From NCBI GenBank assembly GCA_050633625.1, contig JBOEGW010000004.1:442436-506435 (forward strand): 64,000 nucleotides of DNA. The letters are read 5' to 3'. Under the pieces are notes generated by a model. The model was not told the DNA's origin. It saw nothing but the letters and a program-made list of their open reading frames with translations, and did no database searches. Shown piece after piece: positions 8,041-16,300 of the stretch. Source of the stretch: JBOEGW01 sp050633625 (GTDB taxonomy: Bacteria > Pseudomonadota > Alphaproteobacteria > Rhodobacterales > Rhodobacteraceae). A program made the translations under genes and the position numbers. Numbering within the stretch: position 1 is the stretch's first letter; each line of letters begins with the position of its first letter.

Positions 8041-8367
8041 TCAGGCGGGCACCAAAGTGACGCTCAGAGCCTCCCCACCTGCCATGATTGTCAAAAGGTG
8101 GTCAATGTTGGGATGCGCACCGGGGCGGGCTTTGGCATCGGCGGTGTGCTCGCCAAACACATCAAGCCCATGCGCGGCGGCCTTGGCGTCAATCGTGCCG
8201 AAGGTCTCATGAAGATAGGTGTAGACCTTGAGAGAACCCTGCTTGCCCGGCGCATTCTCAATGGTGGCGATCACCTCACCAGAAACGCACAGCTCGGCGC
8301 GGGCCAAATGGTCAATGGCGGGCATCTGAGCAAGGTTGTCAATGAACGCGGCGCTGGGGGTGATCAT
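8041..8367 (-). CDS. DUF2322 family protein
   Basis: The 108-residue product resembles the DUF2322 family by its recurring phrases: FIDNLAQMPAIDHLARAEL at the start, ATIENAPGKQGSLKVY in the middle and GEHTADAKARPGAHPNIDHL near the end. The family has no known function. The ATG with AAGGAG before it was used; the longer frame would run into the terminator of the sulfate activation gene. It follows that gene on the same strand but is separated by the terminator, so it probably has its own promoter. Confidence 0.7.
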   Translation of the reverse strand: MITPSAAFIDNLAQMPAIDHLARAELCVSGEVIATIENAPGKQGSLKVYTYLHETFGTIDAKAAAHGLDVFGEHTADAKARPGAHPNIDHLLTIMAGGEALSVTLVPA

Positions 8368-8485
8368 GGCATGTCTCCTTTTGTTGCGGCGGGAAATAGC
8401 AGGGAATGGGGGTAGGGGCGAGGGGGTGCCTGTGCCCTTGTGTGTTCCGCTCTGAAGCCCGGCCAATTGGTCGACCGGTTCCCAA

Positions 8486-8520
8486 AAGAAAAAGGCCGGA
8501 GGGTGTCCTCCGGCCTTTTC
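8486..8520 (-). terminator. Rho-independent terminator of the sulfate activation gene
   Basis: A 13-base perfect stem (AAAAGGCCGGAGG and its complement) with a four-base loop is followed on the minus strand by a T-rich tail. It lies 20 bases beyond the stop codon. Confidence 0.85.
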
Positions 8521-8540
8521 TGTGTCTTGTGCCAATTGTG

Positions 8541-10250
8541 TTAGCCAGCAATCAGGCCCATCGATTCCAGTTTTAGGATCACTTGGTGGGCGCAGTTGTC
8601 CACTTCGGTGTTTTCGGTTTCGATGGACAGCTCTGGGTTTTGCGGCACATCGTAAGGATCGGAGATGCCGGTGAACTCTTTGATCTTGCCTTCGCGGGCG
8701 AGTTTATAGAGGCCCTTGCGGTCGCGGCGTTCGCATTCTTCGATCGAGGTCGCAACGTGCACTTCCAAGAAAGCACCGAATTGTTCGATATCTTCGCGCA
8801 CCGCACGCCGGGTGGAGGCATAGGGGGCGATGGGCGCGCAGATGGCGATGCCGCCGTTTTTGGTGATCTCAGAGGCGACATAGCCAATCCGGCGGATGTT
8901 CAGATCGCGGTGCTCTTTGGAAAAGCCCAGCTCGGAGCTGAGGTTTTTGCGCACGATGTCCCCATCGAGCAGCGTCACCGGGCGGCCGCCCATTTCCATC
9001 AGTTTCACCATCAAAGCGTTGGCGATTGTGGATTTGCCAGAGCCGGAGAAGCCCGTGAAAAACACTGTAAAGCCCTGTTTGGAGCGCGGCGGTTTGGTGC
9101 GGCGCAGCTCTTTGACCACTTCAGGGAAGGAGAACCACTCAGGGATTTCCAGACCTTCAGAGAGGCGGCGGCGCAGCTCGGTGCCGGAGATGTTGAGGAT
9201 CGTGATTTTGTCTTTGTCCTCAATCTCGTCGATGGCTTCGTATTGGGCGCGCTCTTGCACCCAGACCATGTGCTTGAAGTCGACCATTTCGATGCCCATT
9301 TCTTCTTGGTGGGCGCGAAATAGCTCTTGTGCGTCATAGGGGCCGTAAAAGTCTTCACCAGCGGAGTTGGAGCCGGGGCCAGCGTGATCGCGGCCAACGA
9401 TGAAGTGGGTGCAGCCGTAGTTGGCGCGGATCAGCCCGTGCCAAACCGCTTCGCGCGGGCCAGCCATGCGCATGGCGAGTGGCAGAAGGCTCATGGTTGT
9501 GGTCGATGCCGGGTATTTGTCGAGCACGGCTTCATAGCAGCGCACGCGGGTAAAGTGATCGACATCGCCGGGTTTTGTCATGCCGACAACCGGGTGAATG
9601 AGCAGGTTGGCTTGGGCTTCCTTGGCGGCGCGGAAGGTCAGCTCTTGGTGTGCACGGTGCAAGGGGTTACGGGTCTGGAAGGCCACGATGCGGCGCCAGC
9701 CCAGCTTGCGGAAATAGGCGCGCAGCTCGTTTGGCGTGTCGCGAGAGCCGCGAAAGTCATAGTGCACAGGCTGTTGGATGCCGGTCACCGGGCCACCGAG
9801 GTAGATCTTTCCGGCTGTGTTGTGGAGGTAGTTCACAGCAGGATGCGCGTCATCATCGGCACCGAACACTTTTTCGGCCTCGCGCGCCTTGTTCGGCTCC
9901 CAATTGTCGGTGACGGTCATGGTCGCAAGGATCACGCCCTCTTGGTCGCGCAGGGCGATCTCTTGGTCTTCCTTGAGCGCAGCGGCGAAGGTCTCATCCA
10001 CATCAAGGGTGATCGGCATGGGCCAAAGCGACCCATCAGCCAAACGCATGTTTTCAACAACACCGTCATAATCTGCTTGGCTCAAAAAGCCTTTGAGCGG
10101 GTTGAACCCCCCATTCATCAAGAGCTCAAGGTCGCAAATCTGGCGCGGCGTCAGATCCCAGCTGACCAAATCAGCTGCCTGATCTTTGAGCTTTTGCGCA
10201 CTGTCATAGGAGACAAAGAGTTCGGGGATGGGTTCAAGGTTGGGCAACAT
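8541..10250 (-). CDS. sat-cysC: Bifunctional sulfate adenylyltransferase / adenylylsulfate kinase
   Basis: The fused enzyme activates sulfate with ATP to APS and phosphorylates APS to PAPS, the entry to sulfate assimilation or sulfation. The N-terminal ATP sulfurylase part (residues 1-385) shows QTRNPLHRAH at 192-201 and VGRDHAGP at 285-292. The APS kinase part begins near 390 with the Walker A loop GFSGSGKST at 400-408. Length is 569 residues, usual for this fusion. The start has GAAGG upstream and fits the family; a longer frame adds 27 unrelated residues. No other cys genes are adjacent, and a strong terminator follows. Confidence 0.95.
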   Translation of the reverse strand: MLPNLEPIPELFVSYDSAQKLKDQAADLVSWDLTPRQICDLELLMNGGFNPLKGFLSQADYDGVVENMRLADGSLWPMPITLDVDETFAAALKEDQEIALRDQEGVILATMTVTDNWEPNKAREAEKVFGADDDAHPAVNYLHNTAGKIYLGGPVTGIQQPVHYDFRGSRDTPNELRAYFRKLGWRRIVAFQTRNPLHRAHQELTFRAAKEAQANLLIHPVVGMTKPGDVDHFTRVRCYEAVLDKYPASTTTMSLLPLAMRMAGPREAVWHGLIRANYGCTHFIVGRDHAGPGSNSAGEDFYGPYDAQELFRAHQEEMGIEMVDFKHMVWVQERAQYEAIDEIEDKDKITILNISGTELRRRLSEGLEIPEWFSFPEVVKELRRTKPPRSKQGFTVFFTGFSGSGKSTIANALMVKLMEMGGRPVTLLDGDIVRKNLSSELGFSKEHRDLNIRRIGYVASEITKNGGIAICAPIAPYASTRRAVREDIEQFGAFLEVHVATSIEECERRDRKGLYKLAREGKIKEFTGISDPYDVPQNPELSIETENTEVDNCAHQVILKLESMGLIAG

Positions 10251-10460
10251 GGCAAATGGCCTTCTTTCTGCACGGTCAAAAGGGCCATAAAGCCCCGCGA
10301 ATTGCGCGCATCTACCGCGCGCGGCGTTCAAATATCAAGGGAAATGCCGCGCGATTGTGCAACTGCGGCGAAAATGTACGCAAATGCGCGTCCTGTGGGA
10401 GGGTTTTCTGGGGAAACGCCCCAAATTGGGACGTTTTTCGGGGGTGCTCGCACAGCAACG

Positions 10461-11045
10461 TCAAAACGGCAGGGGCAGTTGAAAAGGCGTGGCGTTGATC
10501 GCATGAACAGCATCGCGTTTCGCCCCGTAGGCTTCGGCGCGCAACACTACCATCGCCGCGGCGCGCGCGTCTTCTTCGGCATCATGGTGCTCAAACTCCA
10601 AATGAAGATGCTCCTTGAGGCTGGCCAACCCATGCCCGCCATTGCCTTTGAGTTCTGGCCAAGCCTGCCGCGCGATCTTGACGCTGTCATGCCAGACAAG
10701 CCGAGGCTTCTTGATCGCGTTTAGCTCACAGGCGGCGTTGATGGCGTGTTCATCAAATCGGCTGTGCTGTACGAGCGGTTGCGCGCTCAAAAACGGCAAG
10801 AGGCTTGGCCAAAGCTGGGCAAATGTCGGCGCGCCGTCCACGGTTTGTGCGCTGATCCCATGCAACTTTGTATTGAAGGCGGCAAAGGGGGTGAGCGGGT
10901 CCACATAGCTCATCCAGCTCACAAGAGTGTCGCGCGAATCCACGCAGGCCAACCCGATCTGACAAATGCTCGCGCTCTCGCCATTTGCCGTTTCCACGTC
11001 CAAGGCAACAAAGCGAAATTGGCCTTGGGGCAGCGGCTCAATCAT
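10461..11045 (-). CDS. DEDDh 3'-5' exonuclease (DnaQ/epsilon-like)
   Basis: The protein is a stand-alone exonuclease domain like the epsilon proofreading subunit. Exo I is VALDVETANGE near residue 15 (DxE), Exo II includes LVQHSRFDEHAI near residue 95, and Exo III is HHDAEEDARAAA near residue 150, giving the DEDDh set. Its 194 residues contain no extra BRCT or polymerase-binding segment. It is likely a repair or RNA-processing exonuclease rather than the replicative epsilon, an inference from size and isolation. AAGGG precedes the ATG. Confidence 0.88.
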   Translation of the reverse strand: MIEPLPQGQFRFVALDVETANGESASICQIGLACVDSRDTLVSWMSYVDPLTPFAAFNTKLHGISAQTVDGAPTFAQLWPSLLPFLSAQPLVQHSRFDEHAINAACELNAIKKPRLVWHDSVKIARQAWPELKGNGGHGLASLKEHLHLEFEHHDAEEDARAAAMVVLRAEAYGAKRDAVHAINATPFQLPLPF

Positions 11046-11149
11046 TCAATCGCCCTTGCGGGGTGTGGCTGAAACAGGGGCAGAAACACATGGCCTATCC
11101 TGCCCCAACTCAGGGCCAAAGGTCCATGGCTTTCGCGCCCCGGCGCCCT

Positions 11150-11205
11150 TTCCTTGTTTTCAAAATACCTCGGGGGAATGCGCGCAGCGCAGGGGGCGGA
11201 GCCCC
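11150..11205 (-). repeat. Intergenic hairpin repeat, copy D (tail type 3)
   Basis: On the plus strand the tail TTCCTTGTTTTC, core AAAATACCTCGGGGG, hairpin TGCGCGCAGCGCA and hairpin GGGGCGGAGCCCC follow one another. It reads downstream of trxB and merges into a 22-bp tandem array. Confidence 0.7.
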
Positions 11206-11219
11206 AAACAGGCCCGGGC

Positions 11220-11307
11220 GGAGCCCCGAACGGAAATGCGCGGAGCCCCGAACGGAAATGCGCGGAGCCCCGAACGGAAATGCGCGGAGCCCCGAACAAA
11301 AATGCGC
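11220..11307 (+). repeat. Four tandem 22-bp repeats grown out of copy D
   Basis: Units of the form GGAGCCCCGAACGGAAATGC plus GC repeat four times; the first three are identical and the fourth differs by two bases (AACAAAAATG). A fifth, degenerate unit starts directly afterwards, and a related unit precedes the array. There are no unique spacers, so this is not a CRISPR. Confidence 0.85.
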
Positions 11308-11342
11308 GGAGACCCAAAAGGCCTGCGCAGAACCTTGCGCCG

Positions 11343-12287
11343 TTAGTCGTCTTGTTCCGCCAAAAACCGTTCCGCATCCAATGCCGCCATACAGCCCATG
11401 CCCGCCGAGGTCACCGCCTGCCGATAGACATGATCCGTCAGATCCCCCGCCGCAAACACACCGGGGATCGTGGTGCGCGTGGTGCCCGGCTCCACTGTGA
11501 CATAGCCGCCAGAATGCACCTCAAGCTGCCCTGTCACCAGTTCAGACGCGGGCGCGTGACCGATCGCAACAAAGACGCCCTTCGCGTCGATCTCGGTGAT
11601 CTCGCCGGTCTTGACGTTCTTGGCCTTGATACCTGTGACGCCCATGGGGTTTTCTTCCCCCACGACTTCCTCGAGGACATGATCCCACATCACTTCGATC
11701 TTTTCGTTCTTTTCCAGCCGGTTGATCAAAATTTTCTCAGCGCGAAACTCGTCGCGACGGTGGATCACCGTGACCTTGGAGGCGAAATTGGTCAAGAAAA
11801 GCGCTTCCTCAACGGCTGTGTTGCCGCCCCCAATCACCACGATGTCCTGACCGCGATAAAAGAACCCATCACAGGTCGCACAGGCGGACACACCAAAGCC
11901 TTTGTATTTTTCCTCAGACTCCATCCCCAACCATTTGGCGCGCGCACCTGTGGCGAGGATCACGCTATCGGCGGTATAGGTTGTGCCGCTGTCGCCTTTG
12001 GCGGTGAAGGGGCGCGATTGCAGATCAAGCTCGGTGATGAGATCGCCAATGATCTCCGTGCCCATCGCCTTGGCGTGGGCTTCCATGTTCACCATCAGGT
12101 CGGGGCCTTGAATTTCGCTGTGACCGGGCCAGTTTTCGACCTCAGTTGTGGTGGTGAGCTGGCCACCCGGCTCCATGCCTTGCACGAGGATCGGTGAGAG
12201 CATCGCGCGCGCGGCATAAACGCCTGCCGTGTAGCCTGCGGGGCCGGAGCCGATGATCAAAACTTTGGTGTGACGTGTCTCGGACAT
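11343..12287 (-). CDS. trxB: Thioredoxin-disulfide reductase
   Basis: The flavoenzyme reduces thioredoxin with NADPH in the cytoplasm. FAD binding is shown by GSGPAG at residues 13-18, the redox-active pair by CATC at 136-139, NADPH binding by GGGNTAVEE near 156-164, and the C-terminal FAD contact by GVFAAGDLTD. The 314-residue length is usual. The start was set where the family begins, with AAAGG upstream. It is divergent from the Lrp-type regulator, with about 220 bases of shared promoter space. Confidence 0.96.
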   Translation of the reverse strand: MSETRHTKVLIIGSGPAGYTAGVYAARAMLSPILVQGMEPGGQLTTTTEVENWPGHSEIQGPDLMVNMEAHAKAMGTEIIGDLITELDLQSRPFTAKGDSGTTYTADSVILATGARAKWLGMESEEKYKGFGVSACATCDGFFYRGQDIVVIGGGNTAVEEALFLTNFASKVTVIHRRDEFRAEKILINRLEKNEKIEVMWDHVLEEVVGEENPMGVTGIKAKNVKTGEITEIDAKGVFVAIGHAPASELVTGQLEVHSGGYVTVEPGTTRTTIPGVFAAGDLTDHVYRQAVTSAGMGCMAALDAERFLAEQDD

Positions 12288-12507
12288 GGGTTTGCCTTTC
12301 AAATGCGTGCTTGGGGTTGATATAGGACGCGCTGGGCCGGGGCAAAACCCCCTGATGTGCACAGAAGGGTGATTGAGGGGGTCAGGTTATGATCTTGCGC
12401 AAACGCGAAAGATTATTGCGCGCGCGCCCTTCACAGGGTAAGCTTTGCGCAATTTCGTGAAAAGCACGCGCGCTTGTGTTGTCCCGCCGCGTCCAGAAGG
12501 ATACCTG

Positions 12508-13008
12508 ATGCCAAACCAAAAGCTTGACCCGATTGACCGCATGATTCTGGCTGAGTTGCAGGCCGATGGGCGGATGACCAATGTGGAGCTGGCAAAGCGG
12601 GTTGGCATATCTGCGCCGCCGTGTTTGCGCCGGGTGCGCACTTTGGAAGAACAGGGGTTTGTGCGCGGCTATCATGCGGATGTGGACAGTCGCAAGCTGG
12701 GCTTTGAGGTGCAGGTGTTCGCGATGGTCGGGCTGCAAAGTCAGGCGGAGGCGGATTTATCGGCGTTTGAGGCGCGTTGTGCGGGCTGGCCGCTTGTGCG
12801 CGAATGTCACATGCTCAATGGCGAAGTGGATTTTCTGCTGAAATGCGTGGCCCCGGATTTGTCGACGTTCCAGACGTTTTTGACAGAACAACTCACGGCG
12901 GCGGAGAATGTGGCCAGCGTCAAGACATCGCTCGTGATCCGCGATGCCAAGGACGAGCCGGGCGTGCCGTTTGACGTGCTTGAAGCGCGTATGGCGGCGG
13001 AAGCCTAG
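12508..13008 (+). CDS. Lrp/AsnC family transcriptional regulator
   Basis: The 166-residue protein has the N-terminal helix-turn-helix (LDPIDRMILAELQADGRMTN, then VELAKRVGISAPPCLRRVR) and the C-terminal RAM ligand-binding fold (FMVGLQSQ-like beta strand, CHMLNGEVDFLLKCV). Such regulators respond to amino acids. Its divergent position beside trxB does not by itself show that trxB is the target. The start has AGAAGGA seven bases ahead. A Rho-independent terminator follows the gene. Confidence 0.93.
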   Translation: MPNQKLDPIDRMILAELQADGRMTNVELAKRVGISAPPCLRRVRTLEEQGFVRGYHADVDSRKLGFEVQVFAMVGLQSQAEADLSAFEARCAGWPLVRECHMLNGEVDFLLKCVAPDLSTFQTFLTEQLTAAENVASVKTSLVIRDAKDEPGVPFDVLEARMAAEA

Positions 13009-13048
13009 GGCGGATCAGCCACAGCGGCGCAGGACAAACAGCACTTTG

Positions 13049-13076
13049 AAACCGCCTTGCGAGGGGCGGTTTTTGT
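13049..13076 (+). terminator. Terminator after the Lrp/AsnC gene
   Basis: An 8-base stem AAACCGCC/GGCGGTTT encloses an eight-base loop and is followed by a T-rich run (TTTTTGTTTG). Confidence 0.75.
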
Positions 13077-13088
13077 TTGTGTCGCGTT

Positions 13089-13124
13089 GTGATTTGCGCG
13101 GTGATTTGCGTTGTGATTTGCGCG
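13089..13124 (+). repeat. Three tandem 12-bp repeats (GTGATTTGCGCG type)
   Basis: The units GTGATTTGCGCG, GTGATTTGCGTT and GTGATTTGCGCG follow without gap. They sit just past the stop codon of the 36-residue small protein and before the convergent Lrp terminator. Confidence 0.8.
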
Positions 13125-13126
13125 GA

Positions 13127-13237
13127 TTACGCGGCGCGTTTTTGGCCTGCGTGACGGTGCGCACGGGCAAACGGCAGGTTGGTTTTTTCGGTTTTCGCGG
13201 TTTCGATCATGGATTTCATCCAGCGGCGCTTGCTCAT
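13127..13237 (-). CDS. Small basic protein, 36 residues, conserved-looking
   Basis: A short frame encodes a 36-residue protein starting MSKRRWMKSMIETAKTEKTN, with LPFARAHRH and a basic tail ending in KRAA. A good AGAGGAAACA ribosome site precedes the ATG. From memory, Rhodobacteraceae carry small proteins with the same RRWMKS(V/M)-ETAK-PFAR phrases, so I regard it as a real gene; the recollection could not be checked here. It is highly basic (about 11 Lys/Arg), which would suit nucleic-acid or ribosome contact, an inference only. It is easily missed because of its size. Confidence 0.65.
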   Translation of the reverse strand: MSKRRWMKSMIETAKTEKTNLPFARAHRHAGQKRAA

Positions 13238-13428
13238 TGTTTCCTCTTTCACCGGCTTTGCCGATTTTCCCTATTCCCAAGTGTGTTGCGCTGCGGCGGG
13301 AGTGGACGCCAATCGCGCAACAAAGCCTTTATCGTTTCCGAATGGGGCAGGGGTGCGGCAAGGGAGAGGAATTGTCGTGAAAGCAATGCGCGCGGGATGT
13401 GGCAGGACGCGCGGGCGCGCCCGTTTGT

Positions 13429-13908
13429 CTAATTCGCCGCGTAGACCATGACCCAGACCGGACGCCCATTCATGTTCGCAACCCCGATGCCATATTCCTT
13501 CACGCCGCGCAAAAGGATGTTCTTACGATGGCCCTGCGAGGTCATCCAATCCGCGATGACGGTTTGCCCTGAGGATTGGCCGAACGCTATGTTTTCTGCT
13601 GTGAGCCGGGTGCGATAGCCCGTGGCTTTGATGCGGCGTTTGGGCAGGCTGCCCCCGGCACCTTTGTGCGAGAATGTGCCGGTTTCCCCCATCCAACAGG
13701 CGTGTTTTTGCGCCGCTTGGTCAAGTTTGGCATCGCGCCCCAGCGCCTTTCGCCCGTTGGCCTTGCGCTGGGCGTTCATGGCCGCGCCCGCATCTGCCAT
13801 CATTTGCGCCACGCCCGCTGGCATTGAGCAGGCCAGTGCCGTGCGCGCCACGCCAGAAAGGGGCAGGGCAAGCGCTACTGTGAGGGTGAGTGATTTCAAT
13901 ATCGACAT
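13429..13908 (-). CDS. Secreted CAP (SCP/PR1, YkwD-like) domain protein
   Basis: A signal peptide (residues 1-26, SLTLTVALALPLSGVARTALA) leads a CAP domain. The family pattern is visible: NAQRKANGRKALGRDAKLDQ, AQKHACWMGETGTFSHKG near residue 68, ENIAFGQSSG near 105 and WMTSQGHRKNIL near 123. These domains act outside the cytoplasm in unknown roles. Its 159 residues have no extra domain. AAGGGA precedes the ATG, and it lies 57 bases downstream of ubiK on the same strand. Confidence 0.9.
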   Translation of the reverse strand: MSILKSLTLTVALALPLSGVARTALACSMPAGVAQMMADAGAAMNAQRKANGRKALGRDAKLDQAAQKHACWMGETGTFSHKGAGGSLPKRRIKATGYRTRLTAENIAFGQSSGQTVIADWMTSQGHRKNILLRGVKEYGIGVANMNGRPVWVMVYAAN

Positions 13909-13965
13909 GGCAATCCCTTTCGCGGTTTTCTCAACCTAACGCGAAAAGGCGGCTTGCGCCAAGGA

Positions 13966-14247
13966 TTACGACTTGGGTTTGGCGGCGGCTTTGGTTTTTT
14001 TGGCGGGGGAGGCCGCTTCGAGCGCATCAACGCGGGCTTTGAGGGCTTCGTTTTCTTCGCGGGCTTTTTGCGCCATGGCGCGCACCGCATCGAACTCCTC
14101 ACGGGTGACAAAATCACGATCCGCCAGCCAGCGATCCATCAGACTTTTCATTGCCGTTTCGGCTTCGGTCTTGGCCCCTTGCGCCACGCCCATTGCGTTG
14201 GTCATCAATTGCGAAATGTCGTCGAATACCTTGTTACGGGTCTGCAT
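13966..14247 (-). CDS. ubiK: Ubiquinone biosynthesis accessory factor UbiK (BMFP family)
   Basis: The 93-residue protein belongs to the UbiK/YqiC membrane fusogenic family, which assists the ubiquinone biosynthesis complex. It shows an N-terminal amphipathic helix (NKVFDDISQLMTNAMGVAQG), a central VTREEFDAVRAMAQKAREEN segment and a coiled coil (ALKARVDALEA) as usual, with an added Ala/Lys/Pro-rich tail. AAGGAGG precedes the ATG. It is divergent from lgt. Confidence 0.88.
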   Translation of the reverse strand: MQTRNKVFDDISQLMTNAMGVAQGAKTEAETAMKSLMDRWLADRDFVTREEFDAVRAMAQKAREENEALKARVDALEAASPAKKTKAAAKPKS

Positions 14248-14345
14248 GGGGGCCTCCTTGGGGGCGTTGTGTTACAGGGTCTATATGGGGGCTTTGGCGC
14301 AAAATCACAAGGTTCGCCTGCGCGGTTGACTTGGCGCGGCACAGG

Positions 14346-15245
14346 ATGGAAAAAGCCAAGATGTTTTATGCGCTCGACTTCCCAAATATATCGCCCGAGA
14401 TTTTTACGATCCGCTTTGGCGAGATCGCTATTCCGATTTATTGGTATGCGCTGGCCTATATCGTTGGGATTACTGTTGGGTATTACCTGATCCGGGCCGC
14501 GATCGGGCGGGAGAAGCTGTGGCGCGCTGCACCGCCGATGGACCGTGCCCAGCTTGAAGACCTGCTGACCTGGATGGTGGTTGGCATCATTGTTGGCGGG
14601 CGGCTTGGGTTCACGCTGTTTTATCAGCCGGGCTATTACCTGACCCATCCGCTTGAAATCATCACAGGGATTCGCGATGGCGGCATGTCCTTTCATGGCG
14701 GGTTTCTGGGCGTTGTTCTGGCGGCATTTTGGTTTGCCCGCAAACACAGCATTCCGGTGGCCTCTTTGGCGGATTTGCTGGCGATGGCGGCGCCGATTGG
14801 GCTTGGGCTTGTGCGCATCACCAATTTTATCAATGCCGAGCTTTGGGGGCGGCCCACCTTGGCGCCTTGGGGGGTGATTTTTCCCGGCGCGGCGGCGCAA
14901 GACTGCCCCGGTTTTGAGGGGCCCTGTGCGCGCCACCCCTCGCAGCTCTATGAGGCGCTACTGGAGGGGCTATTGCTCGCCGCTGTGCTGATCACGCTGA
15001 GTTTCGCGTTCAAATGGCTGCGTCATCCGGGGCGCATTGCCGGGCTGTTTTTCCTTGGCTATGGGCTGTCGCGTTTTGTTGTGGAGTTTTTCCGGCAAGC
15101 CGATGCGCAGTTCATCACGCCTGATAACCCGGTGGGGGCGGTGTTCATGGGGATGACGATGGGGCAATTGCTCTCCACGCCGATGATTGTGGCCGGGGTT
15201 TTGACCTTGTTTTGGTCTGTCAAAAAGGGACCGGCACGGGCATGA
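14346..15245 (+). CDS. lgt: Prolipoprotein diacylglyceryl transferase
   Basis: This inner-membrane enzyme transfers diacylglycerol from phosphatidylglycerol to the lipobox cysteine of prelipoproteins. About seven membrane helices are visible, with the conserved GGMSFHGGFLG (His117) and the signature RITNFINAELWGRPT near residue 160, and the Arg of FFRQ near the end. The first ATG has CACAGG directly before it; an ATG five codons later is also possible. Its TGA overlaps the ATG of the methyltransferase gene by four bases, so lgt, the methyltransferase and pgeF form one operon. Confidence 0.94.
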   Translation: MEKAKMFYALDFPNISPEIFTIRFGEIAIPIYWYALAYIVGITVGYYLIRAAIGREKLWRAAPPMDRAQLEDLLTWMVVGIIVGGRLGFTLFYQPGYYLTHPLEIITGIRDGGMSFHGGFLGVVLAAFWFARKHSIPVASLADLLAMAAPIGLGLVRITNFINAELWGRPTLAPWGVIFPGAAAQDCPGFEGPCARHPSQLYEALLEGLLLAAVLITLSFAFKWLRHPGRIAGLFFLGYGLSRFVVEFFRQADAQFITPDNPVGAVFMGMTMGQLLSTPMIVAGVLTLFWSVKKGPARA

Positions 15246-16300
15246 GCCTTGAGGATCTGATCGTTGCGCGGATTTCGGAAACGGGTCCGATGAGTGTTGC
15301 GCAATATATGCATGAGTGTTTGTTGCATCCGACCTATGGCTATTACACCACGCGCGATCCTTTTGGTGCGGCGGGTGATTTTATCACGGCCCCTGAGGTG
15401 AGCCAGATGTTTGGCGAGATGATTGGGCTGGCTCTGGCGCAGGCGTGGTTGGATCAGGGTGCGCCCGCGCCTTTTACCTTGGCAGAGCTTGGGCCGGGGC
15501 GGGGCGTGTTGATGGCGGATATTTTGCGCGCCACGAAGGGGGTGCCTGGGTTTCATGCGGCAGCGCAGATCGGTCTTGTTGAGGCGTCTGGCAAGCTGCG
15601 CGCGGTGCAGGCCGAAGCGCTTTCTGGGTTTGCGCCCCGTTGGATGGACACCGTGGCGGACCTGCCTGATGCGCCGCTGTTTTTGGTTGCGAATGAGTTT
15701 TTCGACGCGCTGCCTGTGCGGCAATTCATGCATGACGGCGAGGTTTGGCGGGAGCGGCAGGTCGGGCTTGTGGAGGGCGCGCTTGCTTTTGGGCTTGCTG
15801 GGCCGGTTGCGCTGGAGGGTGTTGCGGATCGCGAGGCGGCGGCGCGCGGCGATTTCGCGCAAAGCTGCGCTGCGCTTCCTGTGATCATGGCCGAAGTTGA
15901 GACGCGGATCGCGCGCCGTGGCGGGGCGGCCTTGGTGGTGGATTATGGCGATTGGCGCGTCACCACCGATACGTTTCAGGCGGTGAAAGCGCATGAACAG
16001 GTTGATCCGCTCACAACACCGGGCGGCGCCGACCTCACAGCTCATGTGGCCTTTGAGGATTTGGTGCGCGCGGCCCCGGCGCTTGTTGCCTCCCAGCTCA
16101 CCTCGCAGGGGGTTTTTCTGGAGCGGCTCGGTATCACACAACGCGCCGAGGCACTGGCCGCACAGATGAGCGGAGAAGCCCTGAACACCCATGTCAAAGC
16201 GCATCGCCGCTTGACGCACCCGCAGGAAATGGGTTCCCTGTTCAAGACACTTGCCTTTGTGCCGAAAGGCGCGCCCATGTTGCCGGGGCTTGAGACATGA
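15242..16300 (+). CDS. Class I SAM-dependent methyltransferase (MidA/NDUFAF7 family)
   Basis: The protein matches the MidA/NDUFAF7 family; the mitochondrial member methylates an arginine of complex I subunit NDUFS2, so a role in complex I assembly is plausible in this respiring bacterium. Visible motifs are MSVAQYMHECL, YGYYTTRDPFGAAGDFITAP near residue 35, the SAM loop LAELGPGRGVLMADIL near 80 and VANEFFDALPVRQF near 150. At 352 residues it is complete. Four-base overlaps on both sides show translational coupling with lgt and pgeF, a gene order common in this order of bacteria. Confidence 0.9.
   Translation: MSLEDLIVARISETGPMSVAQYMHECLLHPTYGYYTTRDPFGAAGDFITAPEVSQMFGEMIGLALAQAWLDQGAPAPFTLAELGPGRGVLMADILRATKGVPGFHAAAQIGLVEASGKLRAVQAEALSGFAPRWMDTVADLPDAPLFLVANEFFDALPVRQFMHDGEVWRERQVGLVEGALAFGLAGPVALEGVADREAAARGDFAQSCAALPVIMAEVETRIARRGGAALVVDYGDWRVTTDTFQAVKAHEQVDPLTTPGGADLTAHVAFEDLVRAAPALVASQLTSQGVFLERLGITQRAEALAAQMSGEALNTHVKAHRRLTHPQEMGSLFKTLAFVPKGAPMLPGLET

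Noticed and set aside
9327..10724. 465-residue plus-strand frame opposite sat-cysC
   Set aside because: Antisense to a certain gene and extends over its promoter and into the exonuclease gene.
11220..11307. Possible CRISPR array
   Set aside because: Units are contiguous 22-mers without unique spacers, and no cas gene is present.
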